From NCBI GenBank assembly GCA_017307275.1, contig JAFKFK010000011.1, positions 1 through 64,000 on the forward strand: a stretch of 64,000 nucleotides of DNA, written 5' to 3'. Positions within the stretch are counted from its first letter, which is position 1. Each line of letters begins with the position of its first letter. Both the position numbers and the translations under genes were made by a program. This document shows, piece after piece, positions 27,101-34,959 of the stretch. The notes under the pieces are model-generated. The model was not told the DNA's origin. It did no database searches and saw only the letters and a program-made list of their open reading frames with translations. The DNA comes from Alphaproteobacteria bacterium. GTDB taxonomy: Bacteria; Pseudomonadota; Alphaproteobacteria; Reyranellales; Reyranellaceae.

Positions 27101-28640
27101 CTTCGACAACAAGCTGATGGCCTTCGACACCACTGCGGCCGGCCTCAAGTCCATCCTGGAACACGGTGTCGCGGCAGGCGCCAACCAGGGCCGCTTCGGC
27201 CAGGTCGGCGGCCTCAGGTTCTCCTACGATCCCGACAATGCCGCGGGCTCCAAGGTGACCAGTGTCTCCCTGGTCGACCAGAACGGCATCGTGATCGCCA
27301 AGGTCGTCGAAAACGGTGTCGTGCTGGCCGATGCGCCCTCGACGATCACGGTTTCGACCACGGCCTTTACCGCCAACGGCGGCGACGGCTATCCCATCAA
27401 GGCCAACGGCAGCAACTTCCGCTTCCTGCTGACCAACGGCACGTTGAGCCTGCCGGTCGACGAAGCGCTCGACTTCACGATTGCGGCCAACGTGCCGGCC
27501 AACGCGATGGGCGAGCAGGCTGGCTTCCAGGCCTATATGGCGGCCAAACACAGCTCGGCTGCGACGGCCTTCAATACGGCCGACACGAGCGAGGCGCTCG
27601 ATATCCGCATTCAGAACCTCAACAGCCGGGCGGATGGCGTCTTCGGGACATCGGGTGCGACCACCGACGGCAACGATACGATCACCGGCACCTTTGGCGC
27701 GGACACGCTGAACGGCGGCGCCGGCAACGACCGGATCAGCGGCGGTGCCGGTGCCGACTTGATCGACCTCGGGCTGGGAGCCGACATCCTACGCGACAAG
27801 CTCGCCGACCTGCACGGCGACAAGATCGCGGGCTTCGGCCTTACCGACACGCTCGATATCGACGGTTCCCTCGTGGGCCGGTCGAGCCTCGGTGTCACCA
27901 AGGTGGCGGGCGGGGCGACCCTCACTGTCGGTGGCTCGACCTTCGAGATGAGCGGCGACTTCACCGGCGGCGACTTCATGGCGGTGGCGCGCGGCACCGG
28001 TGTCGACGCGCACACGGTAGTGACCTTCGAGAACTTCCTGCCTGCCCTGCGGGAAGGCGCGCGGGTCAACACGGCCTCGATCAACGGCGTCGCCAACGAG
28101 CCGTTCCTCGCCGGCGACGGAGCGGTCCGCTTCTCGTTGGAGATGAAGTCTGCGGTATCGGCCCACAGCAACACGCTCGGCACCTACAAGGTGGCGGCAG
28201 ACGGCACGATCTCCGACGTCCGCATCGTGTTCGCCAACACGCTGGCGACGGCGGCCGGTACGACGGTCGACCTCGGAACTCCGGCCAGCAACCAGAAGAT
28301 CGGCTTCTTCCTGATCCAGGACGGGTTCGATGCCTATCGCGGCCTGCCGAACGATCTCTCGTTCGTGGTGCCGGGCACCAATACGGCGGCGGATATCGAC
28401 ACCGGCCTGCCGCCGGCGCTGTTCAGCGCGTCACGCGGTGAGCTGAACAGCGCGCCGATCTTCCATTCCTTCTCGACGCTGAACCCGGGCGATGCCCACC
28501 AGGTCCTGTCCGGCACCTCGGCCGGTGGCCGCGAACTGCTGATGGGTTTCGAAGATCTGCCCAGCGCCACCGGCGACAACGACTTCCAGGACGTCGTGTT
28601 CAGCATCAAGGTGAACAACGACGGCCTGTTCGTCCTCTAG
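24171..28640 (+). CDS. Secreted choice-of-anchor I / 5'-nucleotidase-like metallophosphatase with RTX repeats and DUF4114
   Basis: A very large predicted extracellular protein (1489 residues) with four parts. Residues about 1-490 form a beta-propeller-like choice-of-anchor I region (PEYIAISPDGATAMVTLQ, MANEGDDRDDF). Residues about 495-830 are a calcineurin-like phosphatase with GGDNF (Asp 540) and GNHEFDLG (about 586-593), followed to about 1140 by a 5'-nucleotidase C-terminal domain (RNGGGVRAQIG, GGDGYP). Residues about 1163-1210 are RTX calcium-binding repeats (GGAGNDRISGGAGADLIDLG). The end resembles DUF4114 (GFEDLPSATGDNDFQDVVFS). There is no N-terminal signal peptide; RTX repeats suggest type I secretion, but no transporter is nearby. 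The first metal motif reads HLSDGEAG instead of the usual D-x-H-G. ATG 24171 follows GGAGG. Likely an extracellular phosphate-releasing enzyme. Confidence 0.88.
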   Translation: MALSTTATGAIDIAVKGALALAGAEISAFDAASDRLFTTSNAGLQVVNLADPAAPSLIATVDFRTLGFATTDVTSVTVKDGIVAVALPAAVKTQPGQVVFLKASDHTLLGSVTVGALPDMVTFTADGKKVLVANEGELDASGADAPGSVSIIDISGGVAAATVQTATFDSFNGQEAALRAAGVRIFEGKSVSMDVEPEYIAISPDGATAMVTLQEANAVALLDIATATFTKIVPLGLKDWNGLLLDISDRDGAGGTASMKLVSDSHLFGMYMPDAIASYQAGGQTYYVMANEGDDRDDFLNPDETIRVGSSSYDLDNALFPNEAALKDQAALGRHTVSNAPGLRGDTDGDGDIDQILTYGGRSFSIVDQQGNRVFDSGDVLERIIVEKFPALFDDTRSDNKGPEPEGLTIGQVGGTTYAFVALERSNITLAFDITNPANVTYAGAARNAGDVSPEGLLFIPAADSPSGKDLLVASNEVSNNITVFELNAAAPTPAFTLQLLHLSDGEAGLLAGDTAPNLAALVDAFDGAYANTLILSGGDNFLPGPFINAGTDPSLNAVAGIGATAAGRPDIAILNALGVETSTIGNHEFDLGSTAFRDAFTPSGAWGGALFPYLSSNLDFSGDSALSPRFTNTLDGGTATLVAEASSLKGRIAPAAVVTEGGQKIGIVGATTQLLESISSPNGTEVKGFPTGPGANGEVDNMDLLAAQLQPIINELIAEGVNKIVLTSHLQQIQNEQLLATKLKGVDIILSAGSNTRLGDADDVPATFPGHEPTFANTYPIVTQGSDGKTTLIVNTDGEYTYLGRLVVDFDANGDIILGSLAANTAINGAYAATTANVAKAWGVTEDQLATTAFAEGTKGDQVRDITQAVDAVIASKDGNVYGFTDVYLEGERAFIRSQETNLGSLSADTGVYALQKILGDAADGQLIVGLRNGGGVRAQIGSVDDNGNKVAPIANTDANKPTGGVSQLDVENALRFDNKLMAFDTTAAGLKSILEHGVAAGANQGRFGQVGGLRFSYDPDNAAGSKVTSVSLVDQNGIVIAKVVENGVVLADAPSTITVSTTAFTANGGDGYPIKANGSNFRFLLTNGTLSLPVDEALDFTIAANVPANAMGEQAGFQAYMAAKHSSAATAFNTADTSEALDIRIQNLNSRADGVFGTSGATTDGNDTITGTFGADTLNGGAGNDRISGGAGADLIDLGLGADILRDKLADLHGDKIAGFGLTDTLDIDGSLVGRSSLGVTKVAGGATLTVGGSTFEMSGDFTGGDFMAVARGTGVDAHTVVTFENFLPALREGARVNTASINGVANEPFLAGDGAVRFSLEMKSAVSAHSNTLGTYKVAADGTISDVRIVFANTLATAAGTTVDLGTPASNQKIGFFLIQDGFDAYRGLPNDLSFVVPGTNTAADIDTGLPPALFSASRGELNSAPIFHSFSTLNPGDAHQVLSGTSAGGRELLMGFEDLPSATGDNDFQDVVFSIKVNNDGLFVL

Positions 28641-28657
28641 TCCGACGAGATCGAGAT

Positions 28658-28680
28658 CGGGAGGGGCTCAGCCTCTCCCG
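28658..28680. terminator. Bidirectional terminator between convergent genes
   Basis: Inverted repeat of 11 bases (left arm 28658-28668, right arm 28670-28680) with one mismatch that can pair as G-U. It overlaps the stop of the minus-strand SDR and follows the large RTX gene by about 18 bases, so it can serve both. Confidence 0.6.
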
Positions 28681-29420
28681 ACGAACGGCATCTTGGTCGC
28701 CATCACGGTCATGAACTGCACGTTCGCGTCGAGCGGCAGGCTGTCCATGTAGACGATGGCCTGGGCGACCGCATCGACGTCCATGCGGGGCTCGGCGATG
28801 GTCGTGCCGTTGGGCTGCAGCACACCCTTGGTCATGCGTTCGGTCATCGGCGTCACGGCATTGCCGATGTCGATCTGGCCGCAGGCGATGTCGTAGGCAC
28901 GGCCGTCGAGCGAGGTCGACTTGGTGAGGCCGGTGATGGCGTGCTTGGTCGACGTGTACGCCACCGAGAACGGCCGCGGCGCATGTGCGGAGATCGAGCC
29001 GTTGTTGATGATGCGGCCGCCCCGCGGCTTCTGGTCCTTCATGATCTTCATCGCTTCCTGCGTGCACAGGAAGGGGCCGGTCAGGTTGGCGGCAACGACG
29101 CTTAGCCAGGTTTCGTACGGCAGCTCCTCGAGCGGGACGGGCGGTGCGCCGCCGCCGGCATTGTTGAACACCAGGTCGAGCCGGCCCCAGGTCGCCTTGA
29201 CCTTGGCGAACAGCGCCACGATGTCGTCGCGCTTGGCAACGTCGGTCGGGACCGCGAGTGCATTCGATGTGTTGTTGCCGGCCATCTTGGCCGTTTCGTC
29301 CAGCGCATCCTTGCGCCGGCCGGCAAGCGCCACCTTGTAGCCGTTCTTCAGCAGGGCAAGCGCCGAAGCGCGGCCGATGCCGCTGCCTGCGCCGGTGACG
29401 ACTGCAATCTTTCCGCTCAT
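28668..29420 (-). CDS. SDR family NAD(P)-dependent oxidoreductase
   Basis: Short-chain dehydrogenase of 250 residues with TGAGSGIG near the N-terminus, [10 protein letters not shown] (the Arg pair after strand 2 suggests NADP), [30 protein letters not shown] carrying Ser-Tyr-Lys, and a C-terminus that lacks the usual IDGG end and instead finishes with [15 protein letters not shown]. This ending resembles the SDR subgroup annotated as cinnamyl- or serine-dehydrogenase-like oxidoreductases. Divergent from the PhoD gene with 86 bases between. Substrate unknown. Confidence 0.9.
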   Translation of the reverse strand: MSGKIAVVTGAGSGIGRASALALLKNGYKVALAGRRKDALDETAKMAGNNTSNALAVPTDVAKRDDIVALFAKVKATWGRLDLVFNNAGGGAPPVPLEELPYETWLSVVAANLTGPFLCTQEAMKIMKDQKPRGGRIINNGSISAHAPRPFSVAYTSTKHAITGLTKSTSLDGRAYDIACGQIDIGNAVTPMTERMTKGVLQPNGTTIAEPRMDVDAVAQAIVYMDSLPLDANVQFMTVMATKMPFVGRG

Positions 29421-29506
29421 GGATTCGTTCCTCCTCGAAGGAGCGGACCCTAGCAGACCGGCGCACCACGGTTGAAGCGCGGCGTTGGCCGTCGCAGTGT
29501 TGCGCT

Positions 29507-31039
29507 ATGCATCGCCGCTCCTTCGTCGCTGGCTTGGGCGCAACAGGGCTGGGTGGCCTTTGGCTGCCGGTTGCTTCCCGCGCCGAGCCGCCGCTGGCCG
29601 CCGACCCGTTTGCCCTGGGCGTTGCCTCGGGACGGCCGATGCCGGACTCCATCGTCTTGTGGACGCGGCTGATCGCGGCGGGCGAACCCGGCGAGCGGCT
29701 TGGGACATCGATTCCCGTCGACTGGGCGATCGCCGAGGACGAGGCGATGCGGCGCGTGGTCGGACACGGGCAAGCTACCGCCGAGGCGCGATGGGCTCAT
29801 TCGGTTCATGTCGAGGTCGGCGGCCTCAGGCCCAACCGACCCTACTGGTATCGCTTCACCGTGCGCGGAAAGGCCAGTCCCGTTGCCCGCACACGTACCG
29901 CGCCCGATGCGAGCGAACGCCTGTCGGCACTCCGTTTCGTTTTCGCCTCCTGCCAGCAATACGAGCAGGGTTACTACTCGGCGTTTCGCCATATGGCGGC
30001 GGAGGATGCGGCCTTCGCTCTGCACCTGGGCGACTACATCTACGAAAAGTCCTGGGGCCGCGACCTGGTCCGCCGGCACGAGGGCGGGCGCACGACGACG
30101 CTCGACGAATATCGCGACCGCTACGCCCTATACAAATCCGACCGCGACCTGCAGGCCGCGCACGCGGCCTTTCCGTGGATCGTCACCTGGGACGATCACG
30201 AGGTCGACGACGACTATACCGACGATGTCTCTCCTCAGGAGCCTGACCGCGCGCGCTTCCTGGCGCAGCGTGCGGCCGCCTATCAGGCGTTCTGGGAGCA
30301 CATGCCGTTGCCGCTGTCGTTCCGGCCGCAGGGGCCGTCGCTGCGTCTCTACGACCGCTACCGCTTCGGCGACCTCGCGGCGTTCCAGGTGCTCGACGGG
30401 CGCCAGTATCGCTCGCACCACGCCTGCCGTGCGGCGCTCCCACGCAACAAGGTGATGCGCGCGTGCGACGAGCGCCTCGATCCGGCGCGCACCATGCTGG
30501 GGGCTGCACAAGAGGCATGGCTCGCCGACGGACTGGCCCGCGGCTCGACAAATTGGAACGTCATCGCGCAGCAGACCTTGATGGCCCAGGTCGATCGTGG
30601 CGACGGAGAACATCGTGCCTTCTGGCATGACGGCTGGGATGGCTATGCACCGGCCCGGCAACGCCTGCTCGATGCGGTAGCGGCATCTCCGGTCCGCGAT
30701 ACGCTGGTGATGAGCGGCGACGTTCATTCCTTCTGGGCCGCCGATCTCAAGCGCGACTTCGATGCCGCGAATGCGCCGATAGTTGCGACAGAGTTCGTTG
30801 GCGGCTCGATCACCTCCCAGGGAGCTGCGCCCGCGCGCGTGAAGGCGCTGTTGGCCAGGAATCCCGATCTTCGCTACGGCCTCGGTGGGCGTCACGGCTA
30901 TGCCCAGGTGGCGCTGACGCCTAAAGCGGCCACGGTGTCGTTCCGCGTGGTCGACACGGTGAAGGAGCCGACGTCCGGCATCGCGACGATCCAGCGTTTC
31001 ACCGTCGAAGCGGGTCGGCCCGGCGTGAGTGCGCCTTAG
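29507..31039 (+). CDS. phoD: PhoD-like alkaline phosphatase (phosphodiesterase)
   Basis: Exported PhoD-family metallophosphatase, 510 residues, releasing phosphate from phosphodiesters or monoesters in the periplasm. The N-terminus (HRRSFVAGLGATGLGGLW) is a Tat-type signal with a twin arginine. Next come the Fn3-like PhoD N-domain (DPFALGVASGRPMPDSIVLW) and the catalytic core: FASCQQYEQGYY, HLGDYIYE, WDDHEVDDDY and MSGDVHSFW, which supply Fe/Ca ligands in characterised PhoD. It is the second phosphate-releasing enzyme near 24-31 kb, after the RTX nucleotidase-like protein. Its TAG stop overlaps the TAA of the convergent atzF gene. No Pho box was identified. Confidence 0.93.
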   Translation: MHRRSFVAGLGATGLGGLWLPVASRAEPPLAADPFALGVASGRPMPDSIVLWTRLIAAGEPGERLGTSIPVDWAIAEDEAMRRVVGHGQATAEARWAHSVHVEVGGLRPNRPYWYRFTVRGKASPVARTRTAPDASERLSALRFVFASCQQYEQGYYSAFRHMAAEDAAFALHLGDYIYEKSWGRDLVRRHEGGRTTTLDEYRDRYALYKSDRDLQAAHAAFPWIVTWDDHEVDDDYTDDVSPQEPDRARFLAQRAAAYQAFWEHMPLPLSFRPQGPSLRLYDRYRFGDLAAFQVLDGRQYRSHHACRAALPRNKVMRACDERLDPARTMLGAAQEAWLADGLARGSTNWNVIAQQTLMAQVDRGDGEHRAFWHDGWDGYAPARQRLLDAVAASPVRDTLVMSGDVHSFWAADLKRDFDAANAPIVATEFVGGSITSQGAAPARVKALLARNPDLRYGLGGRHGYAQVALTPKAATVSFRVVDTVKEPTSGIATIQRFTVEAGRPGVSAP

Positions 31040-32817
31040 CTGGACGCATTGAGATAGGCGCGCCAGCCACCCAATGCGGTGATGTCGTGGGCCTTTCCGG
31101 TCGCATGGCTTTCACAGAGAAAGCCCAACACGGTCGAGCCATCGGCCAGCGCCACGGTTCCAAGTCCTAGCGGCGCCGGGATCTTGCGCAGGAAAGCGCC
31201 GACCTTGTCGCCGGGAAGGCTCCACACTTCGAGGTCTATGGCACCACCCTTGTCGCCATCGGCCACGCGCACCATGCCGGGGCGTTGCGGCGGGCCGTCG
31301 GGCAGGGCGTAGAAGCGATACACAGGCGCCGTCTTGCCGGCGCTCTCCAATCGCCCTCCCAATTCGACGAGCTGGGCATTCAGAGGCAGGCCACTCATGT
31401 GTGCTCCGACCACGGCAATGGAAACGCGATCCTCGACAACGACCGGATCGCTTGCGGGCGGCGGGAGCTGGCTGACGGTCTTGCCCAGAGGCAACGGTAC
31501 GACGCGCTGCCAACGAGCGCCGAACGCCAACAGCGCGCGCTCAGCCATCGCACGGCCGATCAAGGTGATGCCGAAGGGCATGCCGTCGGGCCGGAAGCCG
31601 GCCGGCAGGGCCAGCGCCGAGAGGCCGAAGAAATTCACGAAGTTGGTGTAGTGGCCGAGATGCGAATTGTAGAGCACCGGCTCGCGTTCGAGATCGGCGA
31701 GGCGATAGATCGTTCCAGCAGTCGGCACCGCGAGCATGTCGAGGCCTTCCATCTGGGCGAAGGCGCGCGCCTTGAGGTCGGTCAGGCGGTATTGGCCCTC
31801 GAAGGCATCGACGGCACTGTACTTGCGGCCGCCCAACACGATCTGGCGCGTCGTCGGCCAGATGCCGGCCTTGTCGTCGGCGCTTTCCATGAAATCGCCG
31901 ACAGCGGCCGTGCGTTCGGCCACCCAGGGGCCACTGTAGAGGAGCTGCGCGGCATCGCGGAACGGGGCGTAGTCGATCTCGACCGGCGTGCCGCCCAACG
32001 TCTTCAGCCGTTCAATTGATTGGGCGTAGAGCACGGCATAGGCAGTGTCGCCGAAGAACTCGGCGTCGGCCGGCCGCAGTACGCCAAAGCGGAAGGTCTT
32101 GCCGATGGCGGGTGTCGATTGCGCATCGGCAGCGACGGCGAGGACGGCGTCGGCGTCGGCGCAGGAGAGCGCGAACACCGAGATGCAGTCGAGCGATTTG
32201 CAGGCGGGCACCAGTCCCTTGCTGCTGAACAGGTCCGGTGTCGGCTTGAGGCCGACGATGTTGTTGAAGCCTGCCGGCACGCGGCCCGATCCCGCCGTAT
32301 CGGTACCGAGCGAGAAGCTCACCAGTCCCGCCGAAACCGCGACGGCCGAGCCCGAGCTCGAACCGCCCGGCACGAAAGAGGGGTCGAAGGGATTGCGCGG
32401 CACGCCGTAGGGCGAGCGAACGCCGACCAGACCCGTGGCGAACTGATCGAGGTTCGTCTTGCCGACGACGATGGCACCGGCAGCGACCAGCCGTGCGACG
32501 ACTTCGGCCGACTCCTTTGCCTCGTAAGCGAAGCCGGGGCAGGCGGCGGTCGTCGTCATGCCGGCGACGTCGATATTGTCTTTGACCGCGAACGGCACGC
32601 CGTAGAGCGGCAGGCTCTCGATGTCGCCGCGGCGCGCGTCGAGCGCAGCGGCCGCAGCATGCAGGGCTTCGTCGGTGGCGCGCGATATCCAGACCTTGTC
32701 GTCGCCTGCGTCCGCGAGGCGCTTCAACACCTCCTCGATCGTCTGCTGCACCGTGAGCGTACCGCGGCGATAGGCGTCGCGCAGCGCATGAACACCGAGG
32801 TCGAGGAGGGCTGTCAT
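31036..32817 (-). CDS. atzF: Allophanate hydrolase
   Basis: Cytosolic amidase-signature enzyme that hydrolyses allophanate to two ammonia and two carbon dioxide. The 593-residue length and two-domain build match AtzF. Residues 1 to about 450 are the amidase core with catalytic Lys79 (PFAVKDNID), cis-Ser153 (GGSSSGS) and nucleophile Ser177 (GTDTAGSGR). The C-terminal allophanate-hydrolase domain follows (VVGAHMSGLPLNAQLVELGG ... FLCESHATGKAHDITALGGW). ATG 32817 starts at the family-typical position; the ribosome site is poor, and an upstream GTG at 32841 is possible. It diverges from atzG-atzE-atzH, with which it forms a biuret/oxalurate-type nitrogen pathway. No urea carboxylase is present; urea itself goes to urease in this genome region. 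Confidence 0.92.
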   Translation of the reverse strand: MTALLDLGVHALRDAYRRGTLTVQQTIEEVLKRLADAGDDKVWISRATDEALHAAAAALDARRGDIESLPLYGVPFAVKDNIDVAGMTTTAACPGFAYEAKESAEVVARLVAAGAIVVGKTNLDQFATGLVGVRSPYGVPRNPFDPSFVPGGSSSGSAVAVSAGLVSFSLGTDTAGSGRVPAGFNNIVGLKPTPDLFSSKGLVPACKSLDCISVFALSCADADAVLAVAADAQSTPAIGKTFRFGVLRPADAEFFGDTAYAVLYAQSIERLKTLGGTPVEIDYAPFRDAAQLLYSGPWVAERTAAVGDFMESADDKAGIWPTTRQIVLGGRKYSAVDAFEGQYRLTDLKARAFAQMEGLDMLAVPTAGTIYRLADLEREPVLYNSHLGHYTNFVNFFGLSALALPAGFRPDGMPFGITLIGRAMAERALLAFGARWQRVVPLPLGKTVSQLPPPASDPVVVEDRVSIAVVGAHMSGLPLNAQLVELGGRLESAGKTAPVYRFYALPDGPPQRPGMVRVADGDKGGAIDLEVWSLPGDKVGAFLRKIPAPLGLGTVALADGSTVLGFLCESHATGKAHDITALGGWRAYLNASS

Positions 32818-32873
32818 TCCTCGGTTGTAGACAAGCTCCACGACGATTGCAGCCGACAGATGCGCGCGGCAAT

Positions 32874-32889
32874 TGGCACGGTCTTTGCC
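32874..32889 (+). promoter_or_regulatory. Putative sigma-54 (-24/-12) promoter of atzGEH
   Basis: TGGCACG at 32874-32880, four spacer bases, then TTGCC at 32885-32889. The invariant GG and GC are 12 bases apart as in the RpoN consensus, and only the last base of the -12 box differs. Predicted transcription start is about 32900, giving a leader of about 75 bases before the GTG of atzG. This fits nitrogen-limitation control of the amidase operon. Confidence 0.6.
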
Positions 32890-32976
32890 CCTGCCTGCTC
32901 TTGGCGAAGCGCTCTGCCCTTGCGCGTCCTGGCACCGTCGCGGCAGGCTGAATGTCGTTTTGCGCGAGGAGGGGAT

Positions 32977-33165
32977 GTGGCCAAGGACAAGCCTGATGTT
33001 GCGCGCCTGGTCGATGAGGCCGCAAAGGCGATCGGTCTGCCGATCGCACCGGAGTATCGCCCGAACGTGATCCTCAATTACGAACGCGCGATGGCGATCG
33101 TCCAGCCGTTGCTCGAGGTCGAGCTCGACGACGAGCTGACGCCCGCGCCGGTGTACCGGCCATGA
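32977..33165 (+). CDS. atzG: AtzG/HpxX-like small subunit (DUF4089)
   Basis: Short 62-residue protein of the DUF4089 family. AtzG is the small partner that stabilises and completes the active enzyme with the AtzE amidase in Pseudomonas, and HpxX is its counterpart in the oxalurate cluster of Klebsiella. The sequence shows the family pattern: VDEAAKAIGLPIAPEYRPNV, then NYERAMAIVQPLLEVELDDE and a C-terminal PAPVYRP. GTG at 32977 is preceded by GAGGAGGGG; an ATG two bases upstream is in another frame. Its stop overlaps the atzE start (ATGA), supporting equimolar synthesis with AtzE. Confidence 0.88.
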   Translation: MAKDKPDVARLVDEAAKAIGLPIAPEYRPNVILNYERAMAIVQPLLEVELDDELTPAPVYRP

Positions 33166-34544
33166 GCGATCCTCTGTCGAAGGCCGCGACCGCGAGCGAG
33201 ATCGCGCACGCCGTCGCAGGCCGCAAGATCAAGGCCTCTGCCGTGATCGAGGCGGCGTTGAAGCGCATCGAGGCGGCCGAGCCGATGGTCAACGCCTTCA
33301 CCGACATCGTGGCCGAGCGGGCGAAGAAGCGCGCGGCCGAGATAGACGCCAGCAAGCACCATGGCCCGCTTGCCGGCGTGCCCTTCGCCGTGAAGAACCT
33401 GTTCGACATCGAGGGCCTTCCGACCCGCGCGGGTTCCAAGATCAACAACGACGGGCCGAAAGCGGCCCGCGATGGCGCGTTGATCCGAAGGCTGGAGGCG
33501 GCAGGCGCGATCCTGGTCGGCGGCCTCAACATGGGCGAGTACGCCTACGACTTCACCGGCGAGAACGCGCACTACGGCCCCTCGCGCAATCCGCACGATC
33601 CGTCGCGCATGACCGGCGGTTCGTCGGGTGGCTCGGGTGCTGCGGTGGCGGCGGGCGAAGTGCCGTTGTCGCTGGGCTCCGACACCAACGGCTCGATCCG
33701 TGTGCCGTCGTCGCTCTGTGGCCTATTCGGGCTGAAGCCAACCTATGGGCGCCTGAGCCGCGCGGGGTCGTTTCCCTTCGTCGATGCGCTTGATCACCTA
33801 GGGCCGATTGCCCGCTCCACCGAAGATCTGGCGCTGTCGTTCGATGCCATGCAGGGGCCCGATCCCGACGACCCGGTCTGCACCCACATGCCGCCCGAGC
33901 CGACGTTGCCGCATCTCGCCGAAGGCATCGAAGGGCTGCGCATCGCGGTCGCCGGTGACTATTTCGCAAAGGGTGGCGAGCCCGAAGCCTTCGAGGCCGT
34001 GGCGACTGTGGCCAAGGCGCTGGATGCCAGCCACACCGTTGTGCTGCCGCAGGCCGCGGCGGCGCGCGCGGCGGCTTATGTGATCACCGCCATTGAGGGT
34101 GCTCAGCTCCACCTGCCGCGACTGAAGACCCGGCCGCAGGACTTCGACCCCGATACACGCGAGCGCTTCATGGCGGGCGCGCTGCTGCCGGGCTCGTGGT
34201 ACGTGAAGGCACAGCGCTTCCGCCGGCACTATCGCGCCAATGTGTTGAAGCTCTTCAACGAGGTCGATGTCGTGCTGGCGCCGGCGACGCCCTGCACGGC
34301 GCCCAAGCTTGGCCAGGTCATGATGAAGCTGGGGGGCGTCGAGCTGCCGGTGCGGGCCAGCCTCGGCCTCTTCACGCAGCCGATTTCCTTCATCGGCCTG
34401 CCCGTCGTGGTGGTGCCCCTGCAACGGCGGCGCGGCCTGCCGATTGGCGTGCAGCTCATCGCCCGGCCTTACAATGAAAAGGCGGCCCTGCGCGTTGCCG
34501 CCTTCCTGGAGAAGCAGGGCGTCGCCAGCGCACCGCCCACCTGA
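33162..34544 (+). CDS. atzE: AtzE/HpxY family amidohydrolase
   Basis: Amidase-signature hydrolase of 460 residues, closest by eye to AtzE (1-carboxybiuret hydrolase) and HpxY (oxalurate pathway). Catalytic triad: Lys78 (GVPFAVKNLFD), cis-Ser154 (TGGSSGGSGA), nucleophile Ser178 (GSDTNGSIRVP). The segment PSSLCGLFGLKPTYGRLSR is conserved in the subfamily. It is translationally coupled to atzG upstream and followed 9 bases later by an AtzH/HpxZ gene, reproducing the DUF4089-amidase-DUF3225 order known from both pathways. GatA is unlikely: there is no gatB/gatC context and the DUF4089 partner argues against it. Which compound is used, carboxybiuret or an oxalurate-like amide, cannot be decided from sequence. 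Confidence 0.9.
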   Translation: MSDPLSKAATASEIAHAVAGRKIKASAVIEAALKRIEAAEPMVNAFTDIVAERAKKRAAEIDASKHHGPLAGVPFAVKNLFDIEGLPTRAGSKINNDGPKAARDGALIRRLEAAGAILVGGLNMGEYAYDFTGENAHYGPSRNPHDPSRMTGGSSGGSGAAVAAGEVPLSLGSDTNGSIRVPSSLCGLFGLKPTYGRLSRAGSFPFVDALDHLGPIARSTEDLALSFDAMQGPDPDDPVCTHMPPEPTLPHLAEGIEGLRIAVAGDYFAKGGEPEAFEAVATVAKALDASHTVVLPQAAAARAAAYVITAIEGAQLHLPRLKTRPQDFDPDTRERFMAGALLPGSWYVKAQRFRRHYRANVLKLFNEVDVVLAPATPCTAPKLGQVMMKLGGVELPVRASLGLFTQPISFIGLPVVVVPLQRRRGLPIGVQLIARPYNEKAALRVAAFLEKQGVASAPPT

Positions 34545-34553
34545 GGAGCCGAG

Positions 34554-34952
34554 ATGGAAATCAATATCCCCGAGGTGGTCGCCGAGGTGACGGCCGCCTT
34601 CAACCGCTATGAGACGGCGCTCAACACCAACGACGTCGCGGTGCTGGACGAGCTGTTCTGGAAGAGCCCGCATACTTTGCGTTATGGCGTCGGCGAACAG
34701 CTCTATGGTTACGACCAGATCGCCGCCTTTCGCTCTGGCCGCGACCCCAAGTTCGTCTCCGACCGCGACCTCCTGAAGCTCTGGATCGTCACCTACGGCC
34801 GGGATTTCGGCACCGCCAACTGCGAATTCCAGCGCCATGGTGCCAATCGCACCGGCCGGCAGAGCCACACCTGGATGCGCACGCCCGACGGCTGGCGTAT
34901 CGTGGCCGCGCACGTCTCGCTTCTCGGCGAGACGACGCCGATGAAGAGCTAG
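34554..34952 (+). CDS. atzH: AtzH/HpxZ family protein (DUF3225, SnoaL-like)
   Basis: NTF2-like protein of 132 residues, family DUF3225 (HpxZ of the oxalurate cluster; AtzH of the cyanurate operon, reported to act on 1,3-dicarboxyurea). Family pattern visible: [53 protein letters not shown], and [20 protein letters not shown] at the end. It follows atzE by 9 bases with GAGGAG upstream of its ATG. Expected to process the unstable product of AtzE before AtzF acts. It is followed 7 bases later by a hydroxyacid dehydrogenase on the same transcript. Confidence 0.9.
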   Translation: MEINIPEVVAEVTAAFNRYETALNTNDVAVLDELFWKSPHTLRYGVGEQLYGYDQIAAFRSGRDPKFVSDRDLLKLWIVTYGRDFGTANCEFQRHGANRTGRQSHTWMRTPDGWRIVAAHVSLLGETTPMKS

Positions 34953-34959
34953 GGATGAT

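Noticed and set aside
24180..27551. Open antisense frame of over 1100 codons opposite the RTX protein gene
   Set aside because: It is a high-GC shadow: composition is Gly/Arg/Asp-rich without domains, and the plus frame has continuous homology.
32930..32945. Second sigma-54-like site upstream of atzG
   Set aside because: The -24 box TGGCACC is good and the spacing right, but the -12 box CGGCA has two mismatches at conserved positions; kept only as a possible weak site.
32890..32976. Guanidine-type or other riboswitch in the atzG leader
   Set aside because: The predicted leader is short and shows no recognisable conserved riboswitch core.
33162..34544. GatA (Glu-tRNA amidotransferase subunit A) assignment for the amidase
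   Set aside because: No gatB or gatC neighbours; the DUF4089 partner and DUF3225 follower are diagnostic of AtzE/HpxY.
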